From Ochotona curzoniae (Eukaryota; Chordata; Mammalia; Lagomorpha; Ochotonidae), in assembly GCF_017591425.1 (NCBI RefSeq), contig NW_024465885.1, forward strand, positions 44,759,001-44,823,000: a stretch of 64,000 nt of DNA. The letters are read 5' to 3'. The notes beneath the pieces are model-generated. The model had not been told where the DNA came from, searched no databases, and saw only the letters and a program-made list of their open reading frames with translations. Of the stretch, positions 10,839 through 22,611 are shown piece by piece. Both the position numbers and the translations under genes were made by a program. Within the stretch, counting starts at the first letter, position 1. Every line of letters starts with the position of its first letter.

Positions 10839-13800
10839 ACGGACATGAACATCTTGAAGGCCACTGTACCTGGAATGTGGACTTGTGGGTATACAGAAAG
10901 AATATGGCAGCATCCAGATTAGGGATCTTGGTCCCATGCTCCCATTCCATGAGGCTAGCAGAAACATCTAGAAGAGCATTGGAAGCCCAGAAAATTCAGG
11001 CTATTGCATCCTTCCATAGGTACATGAAACTTCATCTCTCTGGAAGAGTCCTGCTCTGGCCATGTCCAAAATGGCTTAGGAGTGACCATGGTTGGCCATG
11101 ATGTGAGAGGCAAGAGGCCAAGCCCTAGTCCCAATATTTCTTCTGAAGTCACAGCGCTAGAGTTGGTGGAGGTTGGGGGACAGTTGGACAGATCTGGATT
11201 GGCTGAAGGAAACATGATTTAGGACTCTGGAAGGAGATTGTTTCACCCACTGTCCCAGATCTAGTGTAGGTGGTGAGGCAGATGGAAAACCAGAGATGAG
11301 TGCTTCCTAGCCGCCTTCCACTTCCATGTGGAGTGGATCAACAGAGATGTGTGGATGCCAATGAAATGAGCATTCCAGTAAGGGGATCTGGCAACGCCTT
11401 TCCCTGGCTCTTCAAAGTCATGAGAATTACCCTGTTTCTTCAAGCATCCGGTTGCCATCTTGGAAAGTAGGAAGGCAATGGGGGTGAACACTTGAGCTAT
11501 CATGATGGGAACTGAACTTTGCATAAACTGATCCATGGGAAGGAATCAGTTTGAACTAGGAAAGTTTGAACTCTTCGTTAATGGGCCAGGCTCAATTGTT
11601 CCTATTGCCCAGCAGTCTGGGTCTAGGGAGGAATTGCTGATGAAGTTATAGAGAAAATATTGAGTAGTGTCTCAGAGTCTCTGAGCTGTAATGTGAGTAC
11701 ATTTTCAGTCTCCATAATTTACCTTTGGTGTCCCCTCTCCCGCAGCAAAGAATTTCCTTCCCTCCTTCAAGATTCTCAGAAAAGTAGCAGCTGCAACTGA
11801 AGAAAACGGCTAGCTCCTAAACTCTATCTGAGGCTTCTATTTTCCCTTAGTTGGCCAAGTGTGCCTGTGTGGCTGAAATTCTTACCAGTAGAGTCACAGA
11901 GGTAGAAGAGAGAACTTTCAATGCTTCCTCATTGTGGCTCTCCCTTAGTCCATAAGGAGGAAACCTCTGGGCTGGCCCTTCTGCCTACCCCCTTTACCAG
12001 CTTCTCCCTGATGTATGTGATGAGGTCTTAGAAGTTTGGAGAGTCAGTCTCCACCAGACAGACATTCCCTTGCCTTTAGGATCCATAGGGTTTGTGGTTC
12101 CTTTACTTCCTGTTTCTTGTACTTCCTATTCCCCAGGCACTTCTTGTTTCCCCTTAGCACTTCCTCTGGGACAGATCTTCTATTTTTCTTTGTCCCTCTC
12201 TACACAGCTGGGTGGACAGTTGAAACAGGGGGTCCTTCTTAGGCGTACTTGTCTCTTCGGGAGTGTGGAACTGAAACAACCTCAGCCAAATGCTCCTGCC
12301 TTGGGGAGCACATCAGGAGCGTGCTCGTCTCTTAGTGCGACTGGGATAGCCATGACCCTGAAATGAAATCTGTGGGGATTCTCCTGAATCCTGTTTATTT
12401 CCTTCATTGTATCATCAAGAGGTTTCATTTTGTTATTTGCCTATTCTTTTACTTATTTATTATTATAAACAGTATGAATGAGGGGCCTTTTATATTCTAC
12501 TTATTCTTATATACTAATGTTTAAAATGGTGCTAGGATCAACATTGGTATTCAGCATGGATTGTAATTAATATTGAGAAAAGAAGCAGCTGATGGTACAA
12601 GTGATGGTAAAGACACAGACAGAGAAAGGGGAAAATTAGAAGCACACTCTAACTTATGACTTCTCTTTGCCCCCTACTAACTGACTACATTCCTACATTC
12701 TCCAATTTAGAGCAAGTGACCTCCGTAATGCCTGGCCAAAAAAAAAAAAAGGACAACACCTCTCTTACAGCAGTCCTTTGTGGAACATAACAGATACACA
12801 CCAGTGTAGATTAGGCAAATGTGCCTAACGTCTGACCTGTTGTAGTTTGCCTGGAACAGTACAGGCTAAGGGTGTTCATCTTCCCATGGAGATCCTTCAG
12901 CTCCTGTATCCCAGCTGCTCACATGTCTCCACCCCCACCAGACTTCTCCACAAGCTGGAAGGAATGAAGTTAGGTGTAACATTCATCGCATTTTTATCAG
13001 CCTCTTGGAAAAACTTACTCTATCAAGGAACTTCATAGGCTGATGGGGAGTGATGACAATATTCTACCGGGTCTCATTATCCCGATGTTATGACTCCCAG
13101 AGACAGGTGTGTGACATTCAAGTCCAACACCTGCTACCACTTTGAGATTCCCCTCTTCACAAGGCTACCAGGGCTTCTTTCATCAATGGAACAACCATGT
13201 TAGAAGTCCATGGGACTCTCTACTTCCAAGGCTGGCTCTTGGGAACATCTGGGAGGCAAGTCTGGGGAGAAGTGGAAGTGACCACCTGTGAAGAAGCAAC
13301 ATGATGTGGCCCACTCTGCCAAGGGGTGCCAGTGCTGGAAAGTGAGGGTGGGTGGGGATTGGATCTCCTATTTATTTATTCGATGTGTTTGCTTTCATGT
13401 AAGATTCCATTTGAAGAAGTTTCCACAGTAAAAAATGACTGACAGTGTTCAAACCACATGTTTGCATCATCTCTCAGACTTGTGTCTGATGTGGTGGTCC
13501 TTAGTCATCTCACACGTCTCCATTGCCCCAGCCAGTGTGGGATAAGGAAGACATTCTGGAAAACAGTTCAAGACAGTTAAGTCTTGTGGCACCTACCCTG
13601 CACTCCAAACTCTGAAAGAGTTTTCTTACAGAATTAACTTTCCTACATCTTCCACAGTTGCAGCTTTGGTGTTGAGAAGATTAGGATCCCAGTGCTGGCT
13701 AAAGTAGAGCAGAAGCAAAGGGACCCGTCCCTCCTGTCTTCCCTGCTGGGCCCTGCCTGGGCTTCTAGAAAGTTCAAGGTAATTCTTGGTGTGATTACTC

Positions 13801-14511
13801 ACCAAGGCTATCCACCAAATACAGATGGAGAAAGACCAAGCCCTGAACCTGTGACTGGCTTGTGCAGGACCTCCTCCCCAACCCTGAAATTCTGGAGTCA
13901 AGTTTAGTCCTTAGGCCAGGGGTGCAAGATGCAGGCTTTTATGACCCAAGTCTTTTTCCCGATAAATGGATAGCCTCTTTCTGAATGCATACAGAGTATT
14001 TAACATATGCCTACCCCAGAGACTGAGACAAAAAGAGAACATCCTTAGCTCTGAGTGGCTTCCCTCTGGTGGCTGAAGTCTACAATGGGTTGGTGAAAAT
14101 CACCATCCACGGGCAAAGCTGGTGATAATAACTTTCAGGTACAGGCCTTGGCCAATGTTGGGGAGAGGCTGTTTAGGTCTGGAAGATAAATGGGTTTCAT
14201 CAGTTTGAATGGAAGAGGAAGGAGACAGGCCTTGGTGTTATGGAGTGCAGCCAGTGATGGTAGAAGTCTCTGTGAAGTCTCGCTTTATTGCTCCTTTACC
14301 TCTCCTTGTATACTCTTCACCCCACTCCTAATTTAGCCATGATATTGGATACAGATGAGTTTAATTAGTGTAGGTGTTTTTAACTACAAGCCCAGTTCCT
14401 GCTCCTGCCCATCCCAATGAGCACTAATCACCTCCATAACCCTCAACACTTAGGTATTCGCTCCTGCCCACCTGTGACTCATCTATCCACTTAGAGGAGA
14501 TGATGTTACAC

Positions 14512-15098
14512 TGTTGTGTAGCCACTCCCCTCACAAGCCCTGTTAAAAGGCCTGTGAAGTGGTGGTTCACTCTCTTTCTGGTCAGATGCTTCTGTTACTC
14601 TGGCACCTCAACTCTTGGCTGACCCAGGACAGGTAAGCCCCTGAGCACGGTCCCTGCATACTGCTTAGATGGGACAATGGATATAGCAATGTTGTTTCTG
14701 GTTTGTGTACTATCAGGAGTTCCAGGAGAGGTGAGGTCTAGCAGTAGTGGAATGTGGGCAGAGAAGCCAGGGAAAGGTGAATGTCTGCAGCTTTGTAAGT
14801 GTGTCCAGGTTATTTGTTGCATGTCTCTTAGACATTTGTTGCATATTGTTGGGGAAGCTGGGACACAGGTATTCAGCTAACGGATGGACTTAAGGGTAAT
14901 GACCATTTGTTCCCCTTTGGATGTTTGGTTGGATTATGATTGGTTGGATTATGATTGGTTGGATTGCCATAAGGACTTGTGATTTGCTATTTCTAGTGTG
15001 CTCTATTATCACCAAGCTTGGTTAATAAAGACTCTTTAATAAAACCTTGGACATGTCTGGTGTGATCTTGCTTGTACCCCGTAACATTGGGACTTGCA
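14512..15098 (+). mobile_element. Solo LTR of an endogenous retrovirus (ERV1-like)
   Basis: A 587-bp unit begins TGTTGTGTAG and ends ACTTGCA. A 4-bp repeat ACAC lies on each side (14508-14511, 15099-15102), the duplication size typical of gammaretrovirus-like ERVs. Near the right end are AATAAA signals (about 15023 and 15037) followed by a T/G-rich stretch as in R-U5. A 15-bp tandem repeat with ATTGG (inverse CCAAT) motifs sits at 14926-14965. No primer-binding site or internal genes follow. An alternative right end at CAACA (15101) would give perfect TGTTG/CAACA ends but no matching duplication. Family name not known to me. Confidence 0.6.
14926..14965 (+). repeat. 15-bp tandem repeat in the LTR
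   Basis: TGGTTGGATTATGAT occurs at 14926-14940 and 14941-14955, then a partial third copy. Each copy carries ATTGG, an inverse CCAAT box, so it could be an iterated promoter element (inference). Confidence 0.85.
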
Positions 15099-15102
15099 AC
15101 AC

Positions 15103-15931
15103 ATCACATGTTGGCAAAAATATGTCGAAAAACAGGGGATTTCTGGAAAGCAGTAATGCTGACAGCGGCATGTGTGTGGGGCCTGTCAGAAGCAGAGCTG
15201 GGCACTGGTGGGGATACAGAAGGGGTGCTGACTTGGAGGGCAGGCCTGGTCCCCAGTGCAGCCAGCCCAGCCACAGCCACCCTGGCTGTATGGGCTCTAG
15301 GCCTGGCTGCCAGCTGTGGGTCCTAGCAGGAGGAATCTGTTCCCATAGCCTCTCTATGGAAAGGTGGCCTCTGGTTGGGTCAGCACAAGGCTCAGGCTGC
15401 ATGCTCTCAGCCCTGGATGTACCTGGCTCACACCAAGCTGTGTCCACTACTCCTCGGAACCTCTCCATGGGCCTCAGTCTTTCTCCCTTCTAGGCTCTTG
15501 GGCAATACCCTGCAGCGACTTCTGTTGCTTGCTGGGAAAGAGGTGTGTGAATTCTTTGTGGAAGGTTCTTCCCTTAATCCAAGGAGCCACAGCTTTCATA
15601 GTGAGAGGCCCTTGGTGACTCCCGCGAGCAAAGGGGAAGGGTCTCAAAACCAGCTAAGAGGGAACTTGCCAGTCACTAACAGCAAACTGTTCCTCCCAAA
15701 GAACTTTGTCCCAGAACTTGAGCCAGAACAGTTGAATTCTCTTCTCTTCTACTCAAAGGTAGTGTGTAAGGAATATAGTGGGGCCTGGGCAGGCACACAG
15801 GTGAGGCATCAGAGGGACTGGGCTCCAATTGGGTGTGAATTGTGTGTCCTCTCATTGGTATGGTGAGCCTTAACCTTCCACTTCTAGTTCTCTCAGTGTG
15901 ACTGGAGGTGGGAGTTCTGCCCATCCTCCTC
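15103..15931. other. Unique DNA containing an exon-like interval
   Basis: G+C is higher here than around it (15180-15420). No repeat is recognised. Overlapping open frames on both strands (up to 163 codons) reflect low stop density rather than a recognisable protein, apart from the interval at 15494-15758. Confidence 0.4.
15494..15758 (+). other. Exon-like interval, unidentified
   Basis: A good acceptor, 'tctttctcccttctag', ends at 15493. A donor, 'aaaggtagtg', follows 15758. The 265 bases between stay open in one frame, with a translated run including 'LPKNFVPELEPEQLNSLLFY'. I do not recognise the protein, and no partner exon is evident nearby. Splice-like strings arise often by chance, so this is a candidate only. 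It could equally be a noncoding RNA exon or nothing. Confidence 0.2.
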
Positions 15932-16128
15932 TTTTTTTTTTTTCAAGTCAGAATGACTGACAGTGAAACAGAGGTGAGACTTTCCACCTGCTGGTTCATT
16001 CTCCAAAGTGGCTGGGGCTGGGTCAGGCGAAAGCCAGGAGTCAGGGACTCTATCTGAATCTCCCACATGGTATGGGATGCTGGCATTGTGGGTGACAGTT
16101 TAACCTGCTGTGCTGCAGTGTCAGTCCA
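15932..16128 (-). mobile_element. Lagomorph C-type SINE, antisense
   Basis: Starts with poly-T then 'caagtcagaatgactgacag', with 'ccacctgctggttcattctcc', 'gaaagccaggagtcagggac', 'gatgctggcattg' and 'ttaacctgctgtgctgcagtg', the complement of the tRNA-like head. The central part is missing, so it is shorter than full length. Confidence 0.85.
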
Positions 16129-18065
16129 CTGGAGGTAGAAGCTGAATGTCAGCCCCCAGGGTGGGTGTGAATTCAGTCCAGCTGCTGTCCTCGTAACAAG
16201 AGGCCATCTAGACTCTGTTGCACAGATGGATAAAGATGTAAGCACACCTTCTATGTGCCAAGGAGAGAGGCCCTTGAGTGAATCCAGCACTGTTGACACC
16301 TCGTCTGTGGTTGAATTCCCAGGGCATGGTGCAGTGTTAACAGCAGCCCAAGCAGACATTTGCTTGGGTCAGCAGCAGTGACCCGTCCTGAGTCATCACA
16401 TCCTGCCAAGTCCATGCACCTGTTTACCATCCTGGGGGTAGAGAATGGTGAACTCTCTGGAAAAGGAGCAGCACAGCCTGTGCATGTAGCAAAGCAGACA
16501 CAACCTGCTTCAGTGAGCCAGGAGACCCTCCTTTTGGACCAAGAGCAGACAAATGCTAGGGTGAGTTTGGTCTGGGAGATGCTGAGGAGCAGAGCCTCTG
16601 TGAGGGACCGACTGAACTAGACAGATGGTGGGGAAAATGGTGTGTGAGGTCACTAGCACCACCCCCCACACGGAGCTGGCCCCAGAAGTGCTCTGAGATG
16701 GACAGGAAGATGACACTCAGGCCTGGGGCTGCTCACCAGCATGGATTTTTCCATAGCTTCTGCTGACAGCTTCCTGGGGTCTTAGGAGGAGCAGGCACCA
16801 TGGCTGCTCTGTTCAGAAGGTCACAGGGGGTGGTGATGAGCCTGCAAAGCATTGCTTCCCTCGTCCTCTATAGGACTTCAGCCTGGAGCTGGCCTGAGAA
16901 CCCACAGTTTGTGGCCTTGGGATAATTCTGACCATTCCTGTATAATTTGTGGGAATTATTTTAATTGAAATCTTTTAGATGCATTTCCGGCTGGGATATT
17001 CAGCAGATGACACCCCCTGGGGAGCAGCCTGGAAGTGGAAACAAGAAAGCGTGTGTATGTGCACACACATGTTGACATGTTGATTCCATCCTGGTCCTTG
17101 GAGTCCTGCATCTGTTCACATGCAGATGAAAGAGCCATGTGGCTTTGGATCTGTGGAAATGCCCCCCCCCCGCCATTCTAAAAAACTGCTTTTTGCTCTT
17201 CAAGAGATGTCCTTGAAATTACCACCAGGGTTTGGGGCCCAGCTGACTTCCTAAGGAAATTGGATTGTCTGGACTTAGCAGGCAGCTGTGAGTTTTGAAA
17301 GTGCTTTGCAAAGTCACCCGCTGCAGAGCCATCCCAGCAAGGCTGTGCGAGGTGTCTGCAGCTGCAGCACTGGTAAATCCCAACAGGGTGAGTGGGTGGT
17401 CAGGTGGCTCAGGCCAGCCAGGAGGCTGGAGCCTAATCTGCAGATGGGGGTAGGGGTTGGGGAAGGGCAGTGGAGCTGCTTCCAGCCACAAGCATCCAAA
17501 GCTATCTACTCCCAGAAGATGCCACCCTTGGCCTAACTCTTACTAGTGCCTGGTAGTTTTAAATTATGGGAGTCAGCATGGCCTTATAAGGGCGAGAGGA
17601 TGTCCTGTTGGGCCCCACAGTGCTCTATCTATCCTGTCCTTGTTTTTGTCAATGGTTCCTTCCCTTCTTCCCCAAGTCTGCTGGCACTTCCTCTGACTTC
17701 GGGTATAACAGATTGTTCCTGCTTCCTTCTAAATCCATCCTTGCCCAATGCTCTTTTCTCCAATTCTAGCTCACTTGCTTGCTCCTTTCTCTGAGAGACT
17801 CTCCGGCTAACCAGCTAGTCTCCCTAGCTCCCAACTCTCCTATTTGCTGGCTCTCAGATTTTTGTTAAAGAAAAATCCCAAGGTGTTCTAAAGTTAATGA
17901 AAAGAATTGGAGGAGGGTTAAAGGAGGCAAATTAGTCAACAAGTGCTACAGGTGAGACCAACACAATGAGTTCATGATGAAACCTTGATTCCAGCCCATT
18001 CTGACTGACCACCAAGATACCATACCTGGTCTACATGGCCATTTCCTGGCTGTTGACCAGTGGGG
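16129..18065. other. Unique DNA
   Basis: A poly-C run lies at 17162-17171. 17535-17830 is pyrimidine-rich. No gene or repeat family is recognised; open frames are under 140 codons on either strand and unfamiliar. Confidence 0.45.
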
Positions 18066-18069
18066 GCCC

Positions 18070-18497
18070 TGTTGCAGAATATGAGAGAGACATCAGAGAC
18101 AAGTGTGTGATGTTAGGAGGAGTCTTTATTGGCCTTGCTTGGCAACAGCAGCTCCTGGTACACTCCGGGAGCCATTGCACTGGACTGCCAAAGTTAGGGG
18201 TTTTTAAGTTTTCTCACCCTCCAGTCAGACTGAGAGCAGTACAGGACAAAGTTTCCATGCATTGAGTTAACTAAGCAGCAGGAAGGGGGCTGCTGGAGCC
18301 CAAAGTTTCCATATAGTCAATTAACCTACAGTAACACAGTAGGAAGCAGGAGGGGCTGGGTGTGTGGAGACGTTTCTGCACTGTCAATTAACTTGAATGG
18401 CATGAGAAGAGGAAGGAAGGGTGGGACACAGAACCTCTGATTCTGTGTTGTTCATGCTGTCAATTGACCTGACAAACGGGTGCCAGCTAATCAACCA
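18070..18497 (-). mobile_element. Solo LTR of an endogenous retrovirus (ERV1-like), antisense
   Basis: On the minus strand a 428-bp unit starts TGGTTGATTAGC and ends CTGCAACA. A 4-bp repeat GCCC lies on each side (18066-18069, 18498-18501). Reading minus, a TATA-like CTTAAAAACC (18199-18209 region) precedes AATAAA (plus 18125-18130) and a T/C-rich U5-like end. The inferred U3 has four spaced copies of a TCAATTAAC/TCAATTGAC-like word. There is no primer-binding site or internal region, so I read it as a solo LTR. Confidence 0.65.
18259..18470. repeat. Iterated motif within the LTR U3
   Basis: TCAATTAAC/TCAATTGAC-like words begin near 18261 (diverged), 18317, 18384 and 18460, each preceded by related sequence such as 'aaagtttccat'. 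Spacing runs from about 56 to 76 bases. Likely a degenerate tandem enhancer-type repeat. Confidence 0.5.
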
Positions 18498-18599
18498 GCC
18501 CCTACGAATGTTGGCCTTCACCCCTAAACCTCCTTGCTCCAAGTGACCCTGCCCCTCTTGTCTACAGCCAAGGCAGGCTCTGTGTTAACTGCTTTCAAA

Positions 18600-18797
18600 A
18601 ACCAGTGTTGCAGTATGATGGATTCACCAGATAATTGATACACAGCTGGCATCCCATACCTGAGTGGGAGCTCTAGGTACCGTTCTGGGCTCCTCACGTT
18701 GGTCTGGTCCAGTCCTGTCTGTTGTAACTATGTTGGGAGTGAATCAGCTAATAAAAGATGTTTGTCACTGTAAATTTCAAGTAAATAAAATCTTTAT
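18600..18797 (+). mobile_element. Lagomorph C-type SINE, internally deleted
   Basis: 'ccagtgttgcagtatgatgg' resembles the SINE head. 'gctggcatcccataccgag'-like sequence and 'gggagtgaatcagctaataaaagatg' follow, then 'caagtaaataaaatctttat'. About a third of the element is missing. Confidence 0.65.
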
Positions 18798-19004
18798 TTT
18801 TAATCTTTTTTTCATGAACAAATGACTTATACTTTTCTTCTCCAAACTTATAAAAATGCTCTTAGTTTTAGGTCCAGCAGACATTGTTTCAATCTGCTAT
18901 TTAGCTATGGGACCTTGTCCCAGGACCTGGTCCTTTGGCTGGCTGGCATCCGTAATGGTTCCATCAGGCCTTGTATTTCAGAGCACCCTTGGTCTTAAGA
19001 GTTT

Positions 19005-19115
19005 TAATATCAGTGTGCATTCAACTCTGGGCAGTTATGAAAATGTGGATTCTTAGATCCTACCCCCAGAGTTTCTGAGCTTAGGCCTGGTGTGGGCAGG
19101 TAGGGAACTGGTAAT
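19005..19115 (+). mobile_element. MER5-like hAT-Charlie fragment
   Basis: 'agtgtgcat', 'gttatgaaaatgtggattct', 'tacccccagagtttctgagc' and 'taggcctggtgtgggc' occur in the order known from MER5A/B, an ancient non-autonomous hAT element. Confidence 0.75.
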
Positions 19116-20312
19116 CAAGCAGATGAGAGGCTATCAGCAAACTGCATTGCTGAAAAATGTCCCATTTCCATGCTGATCCATCGTGTCTGCAGACTCAGCA
19201 CACTCATGTTCCAGCATGCACCTGGGTTTCTCTTCCCGTTACCTATGAGACACTTCCCTGGAGACAACCATCTGCGTACCCTGCCATCCCTCTTGGGGAT
19301 GCCATGACACTTCCCACGGCAGCATTCAAACATGCCCAAACTCTACCCATTTAAATAATCAAATAAGGTACCACCTCCTGCCGTAAAAGGACAATCCACC
19401 ATGCCAGGCCCTGTTTTGAATTCTTAGCTCTATGAAAGCAAGACCTGGAATTAAGATGAAGATAAATATATATCCTTGGGACTCAGAAAATGATGCTGCA
19501 AAGATATAGTGATTTTTGACAAGCTAAGCATTTGCCTTCAAGGAAAAGCTATATTGCGTCCACCCATCCAATTGGGTGAGAAACTCTGGAATTCTCTTTT
19601 CCAGAGAAGGAAAAGAGGGGGAGGGGAGGGGTGAGGTAGAGTAAGGATGGGGTGGTCCCTTACAAGATCATGTCTGTCATTTGAGCTCATTGCGATTTCA
19701 AACAGACTATCTCAGGAATATTGATTTGCCTGGTCATCATTTATCAGCCCTGCCATTCCCCATCCTCCCTCGCCCTGTGGAGACAAGGGTCTAGAAGTTT
19801 CTGTGTTAACTATTGGATGTATAATTACACTGCTGTGATTCCTCATTGCCCCAGGAAGTGTCCCCTCTGGTGTGTTAATAACCGTGGAGGCCTTTTCCTC
19901 CTAGGTAATCTGTGCCGATTTGTTACAGGAAACTTCAGAGGGTTACTCCTGCACCACCTTCAGTTCCCACTGCTTACGGTACAAGTACAGGATTAGATAT
20001 CAAGAACTTAAGATGAGTTCTCTAGCATCTTTTTTTCTACTTTTACCACTAACTGTGGAGTTTATTTCTACAGTGGACTTCAAGGTGGTTGCAAGACAAA
20101 GTCCATTGAAGTAACTGTAATTAATTCAAACCAGTGTCCTACACTAAATTTTAATTTCAATGAATTATCACTGGGACCAAAGATTTTTTTTTAAGTGTGG
20201 AGGACACATACATAAAATAAAGAACATTCTGTTATTTACTATAATTTAAGAATAGCTTAATGCTGACAGTTTTCAGTATGGTGTGCGCGAACTGCCCTCT
20301 TCCCCTTTTGTT
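19116..20312. other. Unique DNA
   Basis: A G-rich stretch lies at 19610-19650. No gene or repeat is recognised. Confidence 0.45.
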
Positions 20313-20595
20313 TTTCCAAGATTAATTTACTTATTTGAAAGAATAATAGAGAGATAGATCAAATGTGCATCTGCTGGTTCACTCCCTAAATGATCCAACA
20401 GCTAGGCTGAGCCAGCCTGAAGCCAGGAACTCTATCCAGGTCTCCCACGTAAGTGGCAGAGGCCCAAGAGCTTAAAGCATCTTCTGCTGCTTTCCCAGCT
20501 GCATTAGCAGGGAGATGAGCAATAAATGGAACTGGCTTGCTGATATATGATAATTATGTCACAAGTGGCACTTTACCGTGTGCTGTGCCCCATGC
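20313..20595 (-). mobile_element. Lagomorph C-type SINE, antisense
   Basis: 'aagattaatttacttatttgaaag' is the complemented tail. It is followed by 'catctgctggttcactccc', 'gcctgaagccaggaactc', 'caggtctcccacgtaagtgg' and 'cagctgcattagcagggag'. It is the older, rabbit-like form, diverged at the tRNA-like end. Confidence 0.9.
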
Positions 20596-21395
20596 TGGTT
20601 CTTGGGCCAGTTGTTGAGACAGTGGAGTTCAGGTAATGTATGATTTAGAAGAAAGAGCTTTACTAACTGAAATGGAGACTGACCCACATGTGGGTGAAAA
20701 CTAAACTTGCATGTAGGACACGGTGAACACATAGCAACAAACCAGATTCCATGGGAATATCAGAGTTGGATTAAAAAACAAGAATGCCTAGGATAGGAAA
20801 GGAGGTAATGAAATGCCAGCTGGAACAGCCCAGGAAGCTCCCAGGATTATAAGAGCCCAAAGCTAACCTCTGTATTTGCCTCTATTCCCACTTGCTTGCC
20901 CTCACCAGTGCTAAAGATAGCTCACACTATTGCTCTACAAGTCCATCAGGGCCCAGCCATTGAGGAGTGATCCAGGCTGGTGCAGATCTTTTACAGCCAA
21001 AGGCTCTTCCCTTCCTTGAGTGACTGTAGAGTCTGTGGTGGTCAGGTTCTGTAACAGAATCATGGCTACATGCTTGTGATGGGTAACAGTGGGCCAGAGG
21101 AGAACAAAGGGCAGATGATGGGGAGTCTGTCCCTCTTTATTTCCTACCTCCCTGCTTGAGCAAGGGCAGCTCACTTCATTTCTCTGACCTTTGGACTAGA
21201 ATTGCTCCTGGCTCCCAGGCTCTCAAGCTTTTGGATTTATGCTGGCATATCCCCCTGACTTCCAAGTGTCTTGGACTTGCAAATAGTAGTCAAGGGACCT
21301 GTCAGACCAGGTCCTCCTGTGAACCACTTCCTCACATGCTCAATCTCTATTTCTCTCTCCATATATACACACCTTCAAAAATCTGTGACAAAGTG
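20596..21395. other. Unique DNA
   Basis: No feature recognised over 800 bases. Confidence 0.45.
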
Positions 21396-21558
21396 AAAAA
21401 TAAAAGAGAAGTTATTTTCGAAACACTTTTTGAAATCCATGCTTAGTTTTGGTAATGTTTTCCATGAACTTTTTGAAGATCATCAAATGACTTCAGAAAT
21501 ATTTTTTTGCACCAAAATGAACTTATGTATGCCTTTAAGTTTTTGTTTTCATCTACTT
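21396..21558. mobile_element. MITE-like palindromic repeat, copy C
   Basis: It contains 'ttttgaaatccatgc', then 'ttccatgaactttttgaag', and the inverse internal motif 'tttttttgcaccaaaatgaa'. Parts are shared with 2860, 39333 and 43080. It abuts an antisense SINE. Confidence 0.5.
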
Positions 21559-21822
21559 TCAAGACAGAGTGAGAACAAGAGATCTTTATCTGTTGGTTCA
21601 TTCTCCATACTCCTGTCAACAGTTGCAGCTGGGCCAGTCTGAAGCCTGGAGCCTGGAACTTTATCTGAGTTCCCCACATGGTTGGCAGAGCTCAAGCACT
21701 CAGTTCACCATTCATCACCTTCCTAGGCTCATCCACAGGTGGCCTGGAAGCAGAGTTGCTGGGACTTGAACGGATGTTCCAGTATAGGATGCTGGCGTCA
21801 CAAACTGTGGTTTAACCTGAAC
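21559..21822 (-). mobile_element. Lagomorph C-type SINE, antisense
   Basis: 'aagacagagtgagaacaaga', 'tctgttggttcattctcc', 'ggccagtctgaagcctggagc' and 'gatgctggcgtcacaaactg' are complement CSINE landmarks. The poly-A side is lost. Confidence 0.88.
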
Positions 21823-22611
21823 TTTCAAAAATGCTCTTGTATCTGTATACCTATGTTTATATTTATATCTGTGAGTCTCCTGATAACTCTGTTTCTCTGG
21901 AGAGCCCTGGTGGGATAGCTTAGAACTTTACCACTTGCCTGAGAGCAAAGGGCATTTATTGGCTTTGGAGTCAGACACAAAGTCATGATTTTCTAACTTG
22001 TGATCTTTGACCTGTGACCTATGACTTGATTCCTTTGAGACTATAAAAAAAAAAAAAAAGGTGGGGGGACAAAAATGTTTCCCAGGGAGGTGGGGTGAGA
22101 ATTCAAGGTAACACAATTCAAGAGCTGAGCAGAGTTACTGTTAGCAGGAAAGAGAGGCACAAATGATGGGGAAGGAAGAGAGGACTGTGGCTTGACTCTG
22201 CAGGCAATGGGCTGCTCTCTGAGCTGCGGGCTGGGGACCCACAGTGAGTCCAGGGAGCAGAGGCAGCTGGCAATGTGCAAGAGGGACTGTGGGTACACAC
22301 AGAGACCAGCTGGGAAGCATAGCGAGCCATGGTCAAGGCAACTAAGGCCAACCAAGGTGGTGGCACTGAACAAGTGGGGAACAGGGCTTTAAAGTCACAC
22401 GCTAAGCCACTGTTTCTCCCGTGAAAACTTGGATGACAGCAGACCCAGGCCCGGGATGGAGTCATTCAGTCTGTTATAGCTGTGAATACAGAGCCAGTTT
22501 ACAGGTTCTAACTGTTCTCTCGGCTTCTATTCTCTTCCAGGTTGCCTTAGTCCTTCACCAAACCTTGGAGGAATTTTCTGAGGTGCCAGTATTTTGCTTA
22601 TTTGGATTTTA
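21823..22611. other. Unique DNA
   Basis: An A15 run followed by G-rich sequence lies at 22046-22068. 22120-22400 has low stop density on both strands, but nothing recognisable is encoded. Confidence 0.45.

Larger units (their letters stand above)
9266..14507. other. Repeat-poor unique block, about 5.2 kb
   Basis: No SINE, LTR or L1 is recognised, unlike the rest of the window. It holds a CT/GTTT tract (10394-10444), a short tandem duplication (10787-10838) and poly-A (12740-12752). Open frames are all under 115 codons and look like chance. It could hold diverged ancient repeats or noncoding regulatory DNA that I cannot detect. Confidence 0.45.

Noticed and set aside
15047..15493. Overlapping 148-codon frames on both strands
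   Set aside because: G+C-rich unique DNA with few stops; no recognisable domain or exon borders.
14512..18497. A provirus bounded by the two LTRs
   Set aside because: The LTRs face opposite ways, differ in sequence, have different target duplications, and no gag, pol or env text lies between.
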